The notes under the pieces were generated by a model. That model did no database searches. It worked only from the letters and a program-made list of their open reading frames with translations, and was not told the origin of the DNA. From a virus: a stretch of DNA of 64,000 bases. Of the stretch, positions 51,601-60,488 are shown one piece after another (position 1 is the stretch's first letter; each line of letters opens with the position of its first letter). The stretch is from the IMG/VR virus record IMGVR_UViG_3300025133_000038, positions 55,351-119,350 of that record, one strand, 5' to 3'. A program made the position numbers and the translations under genes.

Positions 51601-54600
51601 AGGTCTATATCAAGACCCCTAGTTACAGGACCAGCAGCCCTAAGCCTAGCATCACTAATAATCTTTCTTGTCACCTTAGCCTCTTCTGGGCTTTGCAATG
51701 CTGCTATCTGCTCTAATCTCTTAGTTGCTTTAGCAAGAGCTGGTCCTTGAAGTTGTTCTCCAGCCCTTAGTCTACCGGCAAGGTCTACTTCTCTTGCTAT
51801 TTCCCTTCTTTGAAGAGGGTTTGCCTCAGCTATTTCTTGAACTAAATTCTTCGCTCCAGCTCTACGATTTTCAATCTCTGCAAGTTTTGATTGAATAGCA
51901 GTAAGTCTTACTGTTGACTTAGCCATTAAACCTAAAGCTTTATTGTTTGCATTTAGAGCTTCAGAATTAAGTCTTTCTTCCTCTGCTAATGCATCAAGAG
52001 AAGCAATGGTGTCTGCGCCCTGAGCATCCCCACCGGCTAGAGCTAACCTACGAGAATCAATACCTTCTTTTTCTGCTTCTAATTCAGCAATTCTGGTTGT
52101 AATACCAGCTACTCCACCAAGAGGATTAGCCCCACCTCTTGCTTGAAGTCTAGCTAGCTGGTCATCTTCTGGTCTTGCTTGTTGGTCAATAGACAGGATA
52201 TTCCCAGCAGCTTTATCTAAAACAAGAGCGTTCTTAGCTGTGTTTAGTAGAACCTGGTCTTGAGCAGCATTAACTTTATTCTGCAAGGCAATAAAATTAT
52301 TTAGAGATGTTTCATATTGAGAGTTCAAAGTAGCCAATGCCTTAACAAAGACTTGTCCTTGCTCAGCTATCTTCTTTGCTAAAGGAGCTAATACTCCTGT
52401 TAGGTCTCCATCATTTAAGAAGCTTTGTATTCTTTCTGTGTCAAAAGTTCCTCCTTCAGACTGCCTAGAAGCAAGAGCCCCTTCAAGATTTTGCCTAACT
52501 ATCTTCTGTAGTTGTTCTGGCAGTGAAGAGAGAGCCCCACTAGAGTCTATATTATCTATAATCTGTGCAGCATTTAGTTTTTCTCCACCGGAAACAGCGC
52601 CAAGGAGGGCTTCTTTCATAACCTCTTCTATTTGGCGACTTCCAACAATGCCTGCTTTTAGGTCTTTCTCTAGTTGAGTACCAACAATACCTGTTGTTCT
52701 AGCAAAGTTTTCAAAATTCTTAGCTATCTCTTCTGTGCTTTTAGTCAAGGGCGCTTCGAAAGGATTCACAGCATTTAGCGTTGTTACTCCAGCACCAGGA
52801 CCATTATTAATATCTGCTGATATTGATTTAATAGCTGCGTTCTGAGTCTTTAGGGTTGATTCAAAGACTACAAGTGCTTGGGATGCAACATTAACTCTTG
52901 AACCTATATTATCAAATTCTTTACCCGCAAGGTCTGCTGCTGATTTAGCTGCTGCCATCTGAATAGCTGCAAGCTCAGCCTCTTTAGCTGTCTTGATTAA
53001 TCCTGCATCCAGTCCCTTAAAAGGACCAGAACTAAAGAATGAGTCTATATCTGCTGTTGCTTCTTCTAGGGTTAAAGAACCTTCTTGAAGTTTATGAGCT
53101 AAAACAGCAGTATTATTACCAATAGCGGGAGCTGACCTATCTAAGAACTCTTGGGTGTCTACTTTGTTGACAATCTTTTCTTGTTCTCTTAGGGCTCTAA
53201 TTCCAGCCTCTCCATCTCCTCCTCCATAGAGGTCTCCTATTGTTGCTCCTACTGCCCCTATGACACCAGAACTGCTTTGTCTTCCTGCTTGTCTAAGGGT
53301 CTCTGTTCTATTTTTATTTACCCCTGGAAGAAATTCATCGAAAGCATTGGCTAGTGTACCAAAAAGAGTTAGCTCATTTTTAGACGCGTTCGTTACATCT
53401 GATGAAGATTCTAAAACTCTTTTTATCCTAGCCTGAGTTCCACTGTCGTCTTTTGTAAGCTCGAATGTCTTAAAGCTTATAGCTAATTCTTTCGTTGCTT
53501 TGTTTAATTCAAGCATAGCGTTAGACTTAACTGCTTTATTAAAGGAGTCTATTCCTGAAGCAGCAGCTCCTAAGCCTGCGCCAATAATTATTCCAGGAGC
53601 ACCAAAAACAGAACCTGCTGCTGCTCCACTAGCGGCCCCAGATAAGGCCCCTGCTCCAGCAGCTAATCCGGCATTTTGTTTTTTCCCAGGGGTTTGAAGT
53701 TGAGCAAGTAAGGCAGGAGCGGCGAACGCTAAGCCACCAGCACCAGCTTGGAACGCGCCAAGAGCCTTCTGTCTTCCAGCAGCTTTTCTTTCTGCTATCT
53801 TTGCTTTAGCTTTATCTCTAAACCTTCCTGTTTTCTGGAACCCAGTAGGGCCTTGTTGAACAGGAGGTTGACCATTAACGAAGGCACCTCCAGCACGAGC
53901 AGAATCAAGTGTTGCTTGAACATCACCTGGAAACTTCGCTGATTCTTTTTTGCTTTTAGCGTTATTGTAATCCCTATGTATTAGGGTCTCTCCTGGAGTA
54001 TACGTTCTTGCATTAGCCAGTCTTGGGTCTAATGGCTGGAAGCCCTGACGACTAGAAGCAATTCGATTTCTTGCTGCTCTTGTAGCATTTTTAACACTAT
54101 CTCCCTTATCTAGCTTACCTTTAGCTGCACGAATACCCTCTATCATTTCGGCAGTTGTAGCACCAGCAGCTTTAAGTCTCTTTGCTAGATTTGCTAATTC
54201 ATCTCTGACCTTACCCGAAGCTTGAGTTGTTTGCTTCTGTTGTTTTTGCTGCTTCTTCTGTTGCGATTGTTGCTGCTTTTGTTGTTGCTTTGCCTGAGGA
54301 GTAGGCTGAACAGGAGTAACTGTTGTTCCAGCAGGAGCGCCAGCAGCTTGAGCTGCGGCTGTAGCCTGTGCCTGTGGACTAGGTACAACATTAAGACCTT
54401 TGCTTGCTTTTGCTAATTCTTTTTGCTCTCTTTCAGCTTCTCTTTTTAGTCTTTCTTTTTCTTTATTAGCAGCTCCTCTTACTTTCTTCTTACTTCCGCG
54501 AGCAAGTCTTACTCGGTCTCCAACAAAACCACCTTTATTAAAACCTTGGACCTTACCTTGGTTCATCTTACGTAGGTTGTCCTCACCGATTCTATCTACA

Positions 54601-57600
54601 GCATCCTTATTGAATACGAACTCACCTGGGGTCAGTAGGGCTGGAATGGTATCCTTCGGGGAAATACCTCTTGCTGAACCACCTCTATTAAAGAACTCAT
54701 CAGGAATTTTTAAATTTTCTCTTTGTTCTAACTGAGCTTGTCTTACTAGGGACTGAGAGCCTCTCTTGTCCCTACCTTTATCTGTACCAAATCTAGACTT
54801 ACCAGTGTCCTTAAAGGTTTTTTTATCACCCCTTAGAAAATTTTGAACTTGTTTTAAAAACTTTGTATTATTCTTACCATAAGAACCAATAGTTCTGGTC
54901 GCATCCGTAGGTATATCAGAAGGAATGTTAAAGTTTTCCCGTGAAGCTAATTTTTTACCAAGACCAAGAGGAAAATCAATAGACTTACCAAAGACTCCTT
55001 TTTGTCCCTCAAAAGGGGCTCCAAGAGAACCCAGCGCTGCCTCAAAGATTATACCAGCAGCAGCGGTCATATCTGTTGCTGCCATTGCTTCTTTTATATT
55101 TGTTGACTTACCAGCACTTAATCTACCAGCCATTGCTGATGAAGTATTCTTTACAGCAGTTTCTAGGTCTCCTTCTATTCCAGCCTCTGCCTTGTCTTGA
55201 AACTTATCCCCAAGAGTTCCCTTATAAACAACTACCTTCTTTTTATCTGTTGGAGTTTTAGAAGTAAAAGGATTAGCTCCTTCTATAGGGTTTGGTCCTA
55301 GTCCAACAAGACCAATCTTAATAGCCCCTTCTGTTTCTATAGCTTCCTCTGCTTCTATCTTAGCTAAGTCGTCTATTTTAAGACTATGTTCTTTATTAAA
55401 ATAAACCTTTTTTTGAAAACTATTCTTTAAAATATCCCTAACACCTTTGGTGTTTTTAGGTTCTGCATTGGTTGCATTTAAATATTCATCAGAACCAGCT
55501 AGTTGTATCAAGTCTGCTTCTGATAGTCTTTGTATGTTGTCAGAAATACCGCTCCCAGTAAAAAGCTTCCTACCTGCTGCAAGTGCTTTTTTTGCTTCTT
55601 CTAGATTAATATAGTTAGGCGGAGCCCCTTTCATTCTTCTGCTCGTAGAATCCCCATCAGCAAACCTAACACGACCACCCTTGTTGTAACCAAACTTCTT
55701 ACTAAACCTACTAGTTCTACTCTTGTTAATCTCACGCAGACGAGCCCTGTTCGAGACAAGCATCTCCCTTTCTTCTTCTGTCAAAGAAGCCTTCTCCTCA
55801 GCCTGCTCTATCTTCTGCATCAACGCTTGCTTTTTCCTACCAACATTACCAGGAGAACGACCGCGAGTTGTAAGATTAAACTTAGCAGAACCACCCCTAT
55901 TTAGTCTTTGTAGATTTTCGTGACCAATACCCTCAGCAACCTTCTTACGGATTACGAACTCACCTGGAGTTAGGTCGGCCCTAACAGTATCAGAACTACC
56001 TTGACCTGGAACTACACCACCAGTATTGAAACCTAGAACTTTACCTCCACCACTAAATTTCTTACTACTCTTGATAACATTAGTTAGATTAATAAGAGCT
56101 GTGGTGTTAGCCTTCACCATTGTTGTATTAGCAGAGATAGCAGCACTACCTCCTCCAGTTGCAGCCTTAGCAGTAGCAGAACCTAAACTCTTAGCTCCAC
56201 CAGCCCCACCAGAACCCTCTCTTAGACCGCCAAAGAAACCCTTGCCGAATTGTGATGCAGCAGAAGCAACCTTAATGGCGGCAAATGCCGTTAGCAGGGG
56301 AAGAACAGGCTTGACAGCACCAGCCAGTGTGATTAGGCTCTTGGCTGTTGTCAGAACGATGGTTGCAATAGTCTTAAAGGAACTCGTATTAGTCAAGTCA
56401 CGAATAAGGGCAGAGAACTCTTCACGAGTCTGCGCGATTTGAACAGCTAGGGTCTTCTGTGCTTTAGCGGCATCAGTAGCTAGGGAGTCTTGACCTTGTT
56501 GAGCAACCTTAAGGGCTTTCTGAGCATCCCCAAACCTTTGGATTAACGGGATAACTTTACCTACCTGACGGAAACCACCAAGTTCTTCAACCAACTGGTT
56601 AAACTTAGCGCTACGTGGGTCAAGGTTTTTTAGCCCGTCAGAAAGTCTTTCAACAGCCTTGAAGGCACCAACGAAGTTACCTTCTGTATCTTGTAGCTGA
56701 ATACCTAGTTCTTTAAGGTGAACAATGGTGGAACCACGCTGGATACGTGTAAAGACGGTTCTCAAACCAGTAGCGATAGTCTCAGCAGATTCACGGGTCG
56801 TAGCACGAACGCTAGTGAACAAAGCAATAAATTCTTGTAGTTTTTCCAACTTGAATGAGTTGGTAAATGTTTCAACATCACCAGAAGCAGCAGCAAACAC
56901 ACCACCAGTACGTCGTACAGCAGCGATAATATCTTCAGCTTCTACGGCGAACTTACCAGCAACAGCATTAATAGAACCTAGAACCTTCTCTAGGTCTTGG
57001 GCGCCAATTCTAAACTGCCTCATAGCAGCGATAGCACCTTCCGTTGTCTGTTTGATTTGACCAAATGTTGGGGCTAGGTCAGACTTAGCTAGGGCTTCAA
57101 GAGCAACCTTAGTGTCTCTTGCGCTAAGACCTGTCTGAGCCAAGCTACGAGACACCTCCAATAGAGAGGCAGATGAAGTACCAAAGGTTGTAGATAATCT
57201 TGTTATCTCTTTAGTTAGGGAGCTAAGGGAGCCAATGCTTCTATCTCCCACCTGTGCAATCTTAACCAACTGACGCTCAAAATTAATAGCCTCAGAAGCA
57301 GCAGACGAAATAGCCCTTACAAATCCAAACACCAACCCAGTAGCAATACTAAAACCAGCGAATCTCTTTAGGGCTAGACCACCAGCCTTACCAAGCTCGA
57401 ACATAAAGGTAGTAGCTTCTTTTGCAGCATCACCTGTTGCTTTAACCCCAGTGGCAGCGGCCTTTGCTGCGGAAGAAGTTTTAGCTAGACCAGTAGCGGC
57501 AGCGGAAGCAGACTTACCCATACTACCTAGAGAGGCAGCGGCAGCAGCAGATTTGGCTGCAATAGAAGTGAGCGTCTTATCAACGGCCTGTAGCTCTTTA

Positions 57601-57758
57601 TTTAGAGCTGTTACTTGTCTTTGTGTGGCTTTGTTTAGACGTAAGGTTATAGAACCATCTAAAGCTGATAGTTCTGCCTTCGCCTTCTTAACTACTTTAC
57701 TTAAACCTGTTGGTCCTGCGAAGTTAAGTACTGCTGTCAGATTGAATGCACTAGCCAT
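48624..57758 (-). CDS. tail tape measure protein (3044 residues)
   Basis: The largest gene in the window. The N-terminal 450 residues match the TP901-type tape measure core (NFERQLVKIAQVGD, FGTSSASLLEVSRSLAQTGLSARDTKVALEALAKS, TIATGLRTVFTRIQRGS). Hydrophobic and Gly/Ala-rich segments lie near 145-170 and 1335-1400 (possible membrane-active regions). Four copies of a G-G-x-V-P-G-x-G-x-x-D-T-x4-L-T-P-G-E-F-V repeat are found near residues 595, 1045, 2400 and 2885. Lys/Ala/Gln-rich coils lie between. In siphoviruses the length of this protein sets tail length. The AGGG ribosome site is right after the hairpin at 57771-57845. Confidence 0.95.
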   Translation of the reverse strand: MASAFNLTAVLNFAGPTGLSKVVKKAKAELSALDGSITLRLNKATQRQVTALNKELQAVDKTLTSIAAKSAAAAASLGSMGKSASAAATGLAKTSSAAKAAATGVKATGDAAKEATTFMFELGKAGGLALKRFAGFSIATGLVFGFVRAISSAASEAINFERQLVKIAQVGDRSIGSLSSLTKEITRLSTTFGTSSASLLEVSRSLAQTGLSARDTKVALEALAKSDLAPTFGQIKQTTEGAIAAMRQFRIGAQDLEKVLGSINAVAGKFAVEAEDIIAAVRRTGGVFAAASGDVETFTNSFKLEKLQEFIALFTSVRATTRESAETIATGLRTVFTRIQRGSTIVHLKELGIQLQDTEGNFVGAFKAVERLSDGLKNLDPRSAKFNQLVEELGGFRQVGKVIPLIQRFGDAQKALKVAQQGQDSLATDAAKAQKTLAVQIAQTREEFSALIRDLTNTSSFKTIATIVLTTAKSLITLAGAVKPVLPLLTAFAAIKVASAASQFGKGFFGGLREGSGGAGGAKSLGSATAKAATGGGSAAISANTTMVKANTTALINLTNVIKSSKKFSGGGKVLGFNTGGVVPGQGSSDTVRADLTPGEFVIRKKVAEGIGHENLQRLNRGGSAKFNLTTRGRSPGNVGRKKQALMQKIEQAEEKASLTEEEREMLVSNRARLREINKSRTSRFSKKFGYNKGGRVRFADGDSTSRRMKGAPPNYINLEEAKKALAAGRKLFTGSGISDNIQRLSEADLIQLAGSDEYLNATNAEPKNTKGVRDILKNSFQKKVYFNKEHSLKIDDLAKIEAEEAIETEGAIKIGLVGLGPNPIEGANPFTSKTPTDKKKVVVYKGTLGDKFQDKAEAGIEGDLETAVKNTSSAMAGRLSAGKSTNIKEAMAATDMTAAAGIIFEAALGSLGAPFEGQKGVFGKSIDFPLGLGKKLASRENFNIPSDIPTDATRTIGSYGKNNTKFLKQVQNFLRGDKKTFKDTGKSRFGTDKGRDKRGSQSLVRQAQLEQRENLKIPDEFFNRGGSARGISPKDTIPALLTPGEFVFNKDAVDRIGEDNLRKMNQGKVQGFNKGGFVGDRVRLARGSKKKVRGAANKEKERLKREAEREQKELAKASKGLNVVPSPQAQATAAAQAAGAPAGTTVTPVQPTPQAKQQQKQQQSQQKKQQKQQKQTTQASGKVRDELANLAKRLKAAGATTAEMIEGIRAAKGKLDKGDSVKNATRAARNRIASSRQGFQPLDPRLANARTYTPGETLIHRDYNNAKSKKESAKFPGDVQATLDSARAGGAFVNGQPPVQQGPTGFQKTGRFRDKAKAKIAERKAAGRQKALGAFQAGAGGLAFAAPALLAQLQTPGKKQNAGLAAGAGALSGAASGAAAGSVFGAPGIIIGAGLGAAASGIDSFNKAVKSNAMLELNKATKELAISFKTFELTKDDSGTQARIKRVLESSSDVTNASKNELTLFGTLANAFDEFLPGVNKNRTETLRQAGRQSSSGVIGAVGATIGDLYGGGDGEAGIRALREQEKIVNKVDTQEFLDRSAPAIGNNTAVLAHKLQEGSLTLEEATADIDSFFSSGPFKGLDAGLIKTAKEAELAAIQMAAAKSAADLAGKEFDNIGSRVNVASQALVVFESTLKTQNAAIKSISADINNGPGAGVTTLNAVNPFEAPLTKSTEEIAKNFENFARTTGIVGTQLEKDLKAGIVGSRQIEEVMKEALLGAVSGGEKLNAAQIIDNIDSSGALSSLPEQLQKIVRQNLEGALASRQSEGGTFDTERIQSFLNDGDLTGVLAPLAKKIAEQGQVFVKALATLNSQYETSLNNFIALQNKVNAAQDQVLLNTAKNALVLDKAAGNILSIDQQARPEDDQLARLQARGGANPLGGVAGITTRIAELEAEKEGIDSRRLALAGGDAQGADTIASLDALAEEERLNSEALNANNKALGLMAKSTVRLTAIQSKLAEIENRRAGAKNLVQEIAEANPLQRREIAREVDLAGRLRAGEQLQGPALAKATKRLEQIAALQSPEEAKVTRKIISDARLRAAGPVTRGLDIDLGDGQTIEGLASTDKGETSGEKELIIQMKAVFEIQRKAQQAQADYMAGKLPEVWNKTTSAFAAGVTAFETAVKLDAAERKKALEAGKIDEDGTLASKKTLKEAEGALRTAKSDTDAADARVLAAETKLDKAKKPLSRAEEARIAKLEPLTRKTASEKELTDKADAKFKEADALTEKKGGTVVQQNKRRRKIRELQEEGLDFSQKAAAKAQVRKDATNEIANIKRSKDPEAVAAAQEALYKARNQATIASQKELDAERLVVKKGNQLRDAENKAIQKRQNSSLTPTQLASQAHTPTTGVLRYDPASAPTPASPINYTDPDIFRLHLNKGGSVPGAGNTDTVNAKLTPGEFVVNKTAANRHSGLLSAINSGGVRLASGGLLGSLFNAGRKLFGFNDPEEDKSDQVQTQSSGPGQGFFASHAQSIVQNGFGRGDVYGPSGGFGARGRRNAKAKSLGLDPSTATNQDIKRAEDKKRRDEIVRRFSRQDGVSEQEAQRRANKIIPGEGPQHLGAQIDKALEEENSNSNNSRVSFNRKRLTPQEIAQKKREALIAKNEKKRTDRAATIAARKANIESLTPVDKALQGFGADEAAQRANKALGLPLEATSADRTAARIAKAGGPTAGGASRARGRRGLTPGVSTNRRTGPRFVQPESVKKRREERENGHKGLIDKIGAKFDAKVAARQAVQDRSVKGTAEATRTRNSIDNARFELRQLATFGPSKRNSDRIASIVASLEKDGQWALASKLRESQAKHAEQFQASQESSNGITIKAQQRIRARGFGSDTSLYNTPVATSRSKPEETPVFKKRRPGGRRSAYNTGGGVPGIGNTDSIPAMLTPGEFVVNKKGVQANLAVLQAMNRGKKVSGFADGSQENLPFSAPSAGGTQSEMKLDASSQTALNGFATATAQLATVVPSLDGFTQAVTTLNQAAQTLANLTIPETIEVQIAPVQVNVNINGAEALANIEEPIQDMIATQVREALGNSINPITGETQEGTI

Positions 57759-57770
57759 TAAGTTACCCTA

Positions 57771-57845
57771 TAAAAAAGTGGTCATACCGAAAGGATGCAA
57801 AAGAGATATATTTCTCGCCTGCATAACTCTTCCGGTATAACCACT
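57771..57845 (-). terminator. long hairpin with U-run (attenuator) before the tape measure gene
   Basis: On the minus strand, bases 57845-57829 pair with 57793-57777 (17 pairs, two of them G-U), followed by TTTTTT. Inside the loop there is a second stem, ATGCA with TGCAT, and a third, GAGA with TCTC. It is an intrinsic terminator, but only 13 bases separate the U-run from the tape measure ATG, so it would act as an attenuator that reduces transcription of the 9 kb gene. Confidence 0.8.
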
Positions 57846-57855
57846 ATCCATTTAC

Positions 57856-58803
57856 TTAGTTCGTTTCTGAAACGACTTCTTCTTTAGCTTTAGCTTTAGC
57901 CTTAGCTTTGGTCTTGGTCTTCTTCTTAGGTTCTTCTGACTTGGTTTTATCCTTGCCGTAGCCCCAATCATTATCAGCGACCTCAGAACCATCGTCCTCC
58001 AAGAAGGGAGATGCTTCAACCAAATAGTCTCCATCTTCATCAACAAGGACGCCATCCTTATCTACTCGCTTACCCTGAGCGTTTACTAGGTAACCCTCTT
58101 CATCGACCTTATTTCCGTCAATATCAACAAAGTCTCCCTCTTCATTAACAAGTCTTAGCTCATCATCCATGAACCCAAACTTAGTCAAAAAACGGTTTTC
58201 AACAAGACCCTTTTCATAGTTGTCATCGACACCATAAAGGTCTTGAGCCAAGATGTTAGCGCCTTGAATGGCTACTTTATTAGTGTTGTTGTTTAAGTAG
58301 TCTTCATAAGAAGCAAAATATCGTTTCTTACTATCATTATACACCACACAAGAAGAAACAAGACAGTTAAACTGCTCTGCATCAGCCTGTCCCTCAGCGG
58401 AATTAACATCCATTGCTGTTCGAGCTGACAACATACCAAAGATTTCACTCCTAAGTCGCTTAATCTCTAAGGCAATAGCCCTAGCAGCCGACAACTTAAT
58501 ACCACCCTTAGCCAGCGCCTTCTCCTTCTCTAGGGACTGCTTTTGCAATCCTTGAAGCTCAGCGGCCTTCTCGTCGTTCCACAAACCCTGGGCTCGTAGC
58601 ACATCATCCATCTTTGACCTAACAATAGTATTACTATTTAGACAATTGCTAAATGTTATATTATATATTTTTTTAGCCTCTTGGTAATCCTTAACGGATG
58701 GTTTAACCACGGCTAAATTGACCTTCTTCTTAACTGGCTTGTCTTCACCAGGAACATTAACGTCAATTTCTACTTCGAATGTTTCGATAATATTATCGCT
58801 CAT
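57856..58803 (-). CDS. hypothetical tail-assembly protein with tandem 7-residue repeats
   Basis: 315 residues from the ATG at 58803, with AAGGAG seven bases upstream. The first 190 residues are helical (LSAARAIALEIKRLRSEIFGMLSARTAMDVN). Residues about 215-262 hold six tandem copies of V-(D/N)-x-x-G-x-x: VNEEGDF, VDIDGNK, VDEEGYL, VNAQGKR, VDKDGVL, VDEDGDY. An acidic and then Lys/Thr/Ala-rich tail (KKKTKTKAKAKAKAKEE) ends the protein. Position between tail tube and tape measure is that of the tail assembly chaperones. A short gap and hairpin follow. Confidence 0.6.
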   Translation of the reverse strand: MSDNIIETFEVEIDVNVPGEDKPVKKKVNLAVVKPSVKDYQEAKKIYNITFSNCLNSNTIVRSKMDDVLRAQGLWNDEKAAELQGLQKQSLEKEKALAKGGIKLSAARAIALEIKRLRSEIFGMLSARTAMDVNSAEGQADAEQFNCLVSSCVVYNDSKKRYFASYEDYLNNNTNKVAIQGANILAQDLYGVDDNYEKGLVENRFLTKFGFMDDELRLVNEEGDFVDIDGNKVDEEGYLVNAQGKRVDKDGVLVDEDGDYLVEASPFLEDDGSEVADNDWGYGKDKTKSEEPKKKTKTKAKAKAKAKEEVVSETN

Positions 58804-59209
58804 CACTTTTCTCCTTGTTGTCCGCTGTAATTGTGATACTCTTAACAGGTAATTTTAGCTGATAGCCATTGTATTCAACATCATAATGTGCTGACTCTTC
58901 TTTAATAGCCCTCAACTGATTGTTTCCATTATTCAGAACTTCAGTACGAGTTACGTCCCAAATTTCTCTCCATACTCTTTCCTCTTCTGTGAGGTCGCTA
59001 GGTGCTTTACCATGACCCCATAGCTCGCCAAATCTCTCTTCAAACCGCGATAGAGAACCAATCATAGTAGTCTTAAACTTCTTCTCTATTACATTATCAA
59101 GTTTACGTCGGGAGTTAGCCGAAGTACGTTCCTGATTAGCCTTTTTCTGAGCCTCTTTTAACTTCTTGTTTGTAAGGAAGTCGGTGAGGTTTTTTGTCTT
59201 CTCTCCCAT
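58793..59209 (-). CDS. hypothetical protein in the tail chaperone position
   Basis: 138 residues, helical and basic (KKLKEAQKKANQERTSANSRRKLDNVIEKKF), with a conserved-looking RFEERFGELWGHGKAPSDLTEEERVWREIWD. The C-terminus is beta-like (YNGYQLKLPVKSITITA). It lies between two other chaperone-position genes, separated by 11 bases from the one before and overlapping the one after by 11 bases. No frameshift site is evident. Confidence 0.55.
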   Translation of the reverse strand: MGEKTKNLTDFLTNKKLKEAQKKANQERTSANSRRKLDNVIEKKFKTTMIGSLSRFEERFGELWGHGKAPSDLTEEERVWREIWDVTRTEVLNNGNNQLRAIKEESAHYDVEYNGYQLKLPVKSITITADNKEKSDER

Positions 59210-59220
59210 TTTGTTTTCCT

Positions 59221-60291
59221 TTATCCTTTACTAGATTTAACATTCTGAGATAGCAATTGTGCAGCCTCAGTTCTTATTCTTATTTGCTGGTCGGGCAATG
59301 CAGCGTCATGCAATTTACCACCAGCGGCCTTAATAGCGGCCTCTCTCTGCTTCTTAATCATTTGGTTTGGCATATCATTCAAAGAGTTAATCTTCTTAGC
59401 ATCCTTCTGTGAGCCTGCTACTACGAATAATTCATTTGCGCTCTCATGCTTGCCACCAGTAATATCATCAACCATTCTTTGATTCTTATCTTTCTCGCCC
59501 TTACGTCGCTCTTTAATCATCCACCCATCAAAAGCATCATCGTCATTTAGTATGTCTTCATCAGGACAATCAGGATGTTCATAAGCACTATCGTACATCC
59601 TACTCATCTGACAAAGCAACCTTTGGTCATCAGTTAGTTCAACAGAAGGTTTTCCAAATGGATTTCCACTAGCCTTACCTAAAGACCAATAACCCCGCCA
59701 TGATTCCATACGAGATAAAAATCTAATTTGACCCTCATCTATACGGCGTGAGTTTAATATGCGAATTATTTTGTCGAGCAGGGAAAAATTGGCGTCAAAT
59801 ATCTCTTCCTCTGCGAAAACAGGGCGGCCTTGCTCGTCTTTCATAGTCATGGCAACAAGGGCTTGCATCTTTATTATTTCGGCATAGCCCTCTCTAGTCA
59901 TTGCATCATACTGGTGGCGGCTCATGTGCATTTCTGCAACTTTGGACTTTACCTTTCCTAGTATAGTGCGAATTTTATCTTTTTTCTTAGAGTCAAATGC
60001 CGATTCAAATAGTTCGACCTTTAGGTCTTCTATGCGTGTTTCGATTTCTTTGAAGTTTTCGTCTATCTCTTTAGAGATTTGTCCCAGTGAGATAAGCAGG
60101 CGTTTATTGACGAAATCAGTAGTCCACATGTCATAGGCTGTATCTTCATACGCCTCTTGTGCTATTTCTGCTGCTCGCCGCTTTTGGGAGATAGTCGGAC
60201 TGTGTACTTGATACGTTTTACCTTCAACGCGCACTACAACGTGACCCGACATTATTTGATATAAGAGGGTCTCTGCCTCTTTACTTTCCAT
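59221..60291 (-). CDS. hypothetical tail-assembly protein (chaperone position)
   Basis: 356 residues, mainly helical. ETRIEDLKVELFESAFDSKKKDKIRTILGKVKSKVAEMHMSRHQYDAMTREGYAEIIKMQ and SRMESWRGYWSLGKASGNPFGKPSVELTDDQRLLC resemble phage proteins located between tail tube and tape measure genes. Its own GGTGTATAATA-class promoter (60412) and a structured leader of about 110 bases precede it. The leader holds GCGAT/ATCGC and GGTTAG/CTAACC pairings. Confidence 0.55.
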   Translation of the reverse strand: MESKEAETLLYQIMSGHVVVRVEGKTYQVHSPTISQKRRAAEIAQEAYEDTAYDMWTTDFVNKRLLISLGQISKEIDENFKEIETRIEDLKVELFESAFDSKKKDKIRTILGKVKSKVAEMHMSRHQYDAMTREGYAEIIKMQALVAMTMKDEQGRPVFAEEEIFDANFSLLDKIIRILNSRRIDEGQIRFLSRMESWRGYWSLGKASGNPFGKPSVELTDDQRLLCQMSRMYDSAYEHPDCPDEDILNDDDAFDGWMIKERRKGEKDKNQRMVDDITGGKHESANELFVVAGSQKDAKKINSLNDMPNQMIKKQREAAIKAAGGKLHDAALPDQQIRIRTEAAQLLSQNVKSSKG

Positions 60292-60406
60292 ATAAGCTCC
60301 TGCTTGTCCTAGGGATAGGTTAGATTATCCACTTGCCCCGCCAAGGTGTTCTATAAGCGATTTTTGGGCTATCGCAAAATAAACTAACCAACCTCATACA
60401 TTTAAT

Positions 60407-60415
60407 ATTATACAC
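60407..60415 (-). promoter_or_regulatory. TGTGTATAATA promoter for the tail-chaperone and tape measure operon
   Basis: On the minus strand TATAAT occupies 60412 to 60407, preceded by TTGTG and followed by ATTAAA. At 17 bases upstream lies TCAACA, a weak -35. The box follows a terminator for the tail tube gene, so it starts a new unit. Confidence 0.6.
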
Positions 60416-60435
60416 AATAAGTGGTCAAATGTTGA

Positions 60436-60473
60436 GAAAAAAATAGGACGTAGCCCCAAATGAGGCTACGCCC
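60436..60473 (-). terminator. intrinsic terminator after the tail tube gene
   Basis: On the minus strand GGGCGTAGCC (60473-60464) pairs with GGCTACGTCC (60455-60446), ten pairs with one G-U, followed by TATTTTTTT. It ends the tail tube transcript 15 bases after the stop codon. Confidence 0.9.
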
Positions 60474-60488
60474 TTTAAATCTGACATC

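Noticed and set aside
48600-57750. Several plus-strand frames of 60-140 residues opposite the tape measure
   Set aside because: They are antisense shadows of Ala/Lys-rich coding sequence with no ribosome sites.
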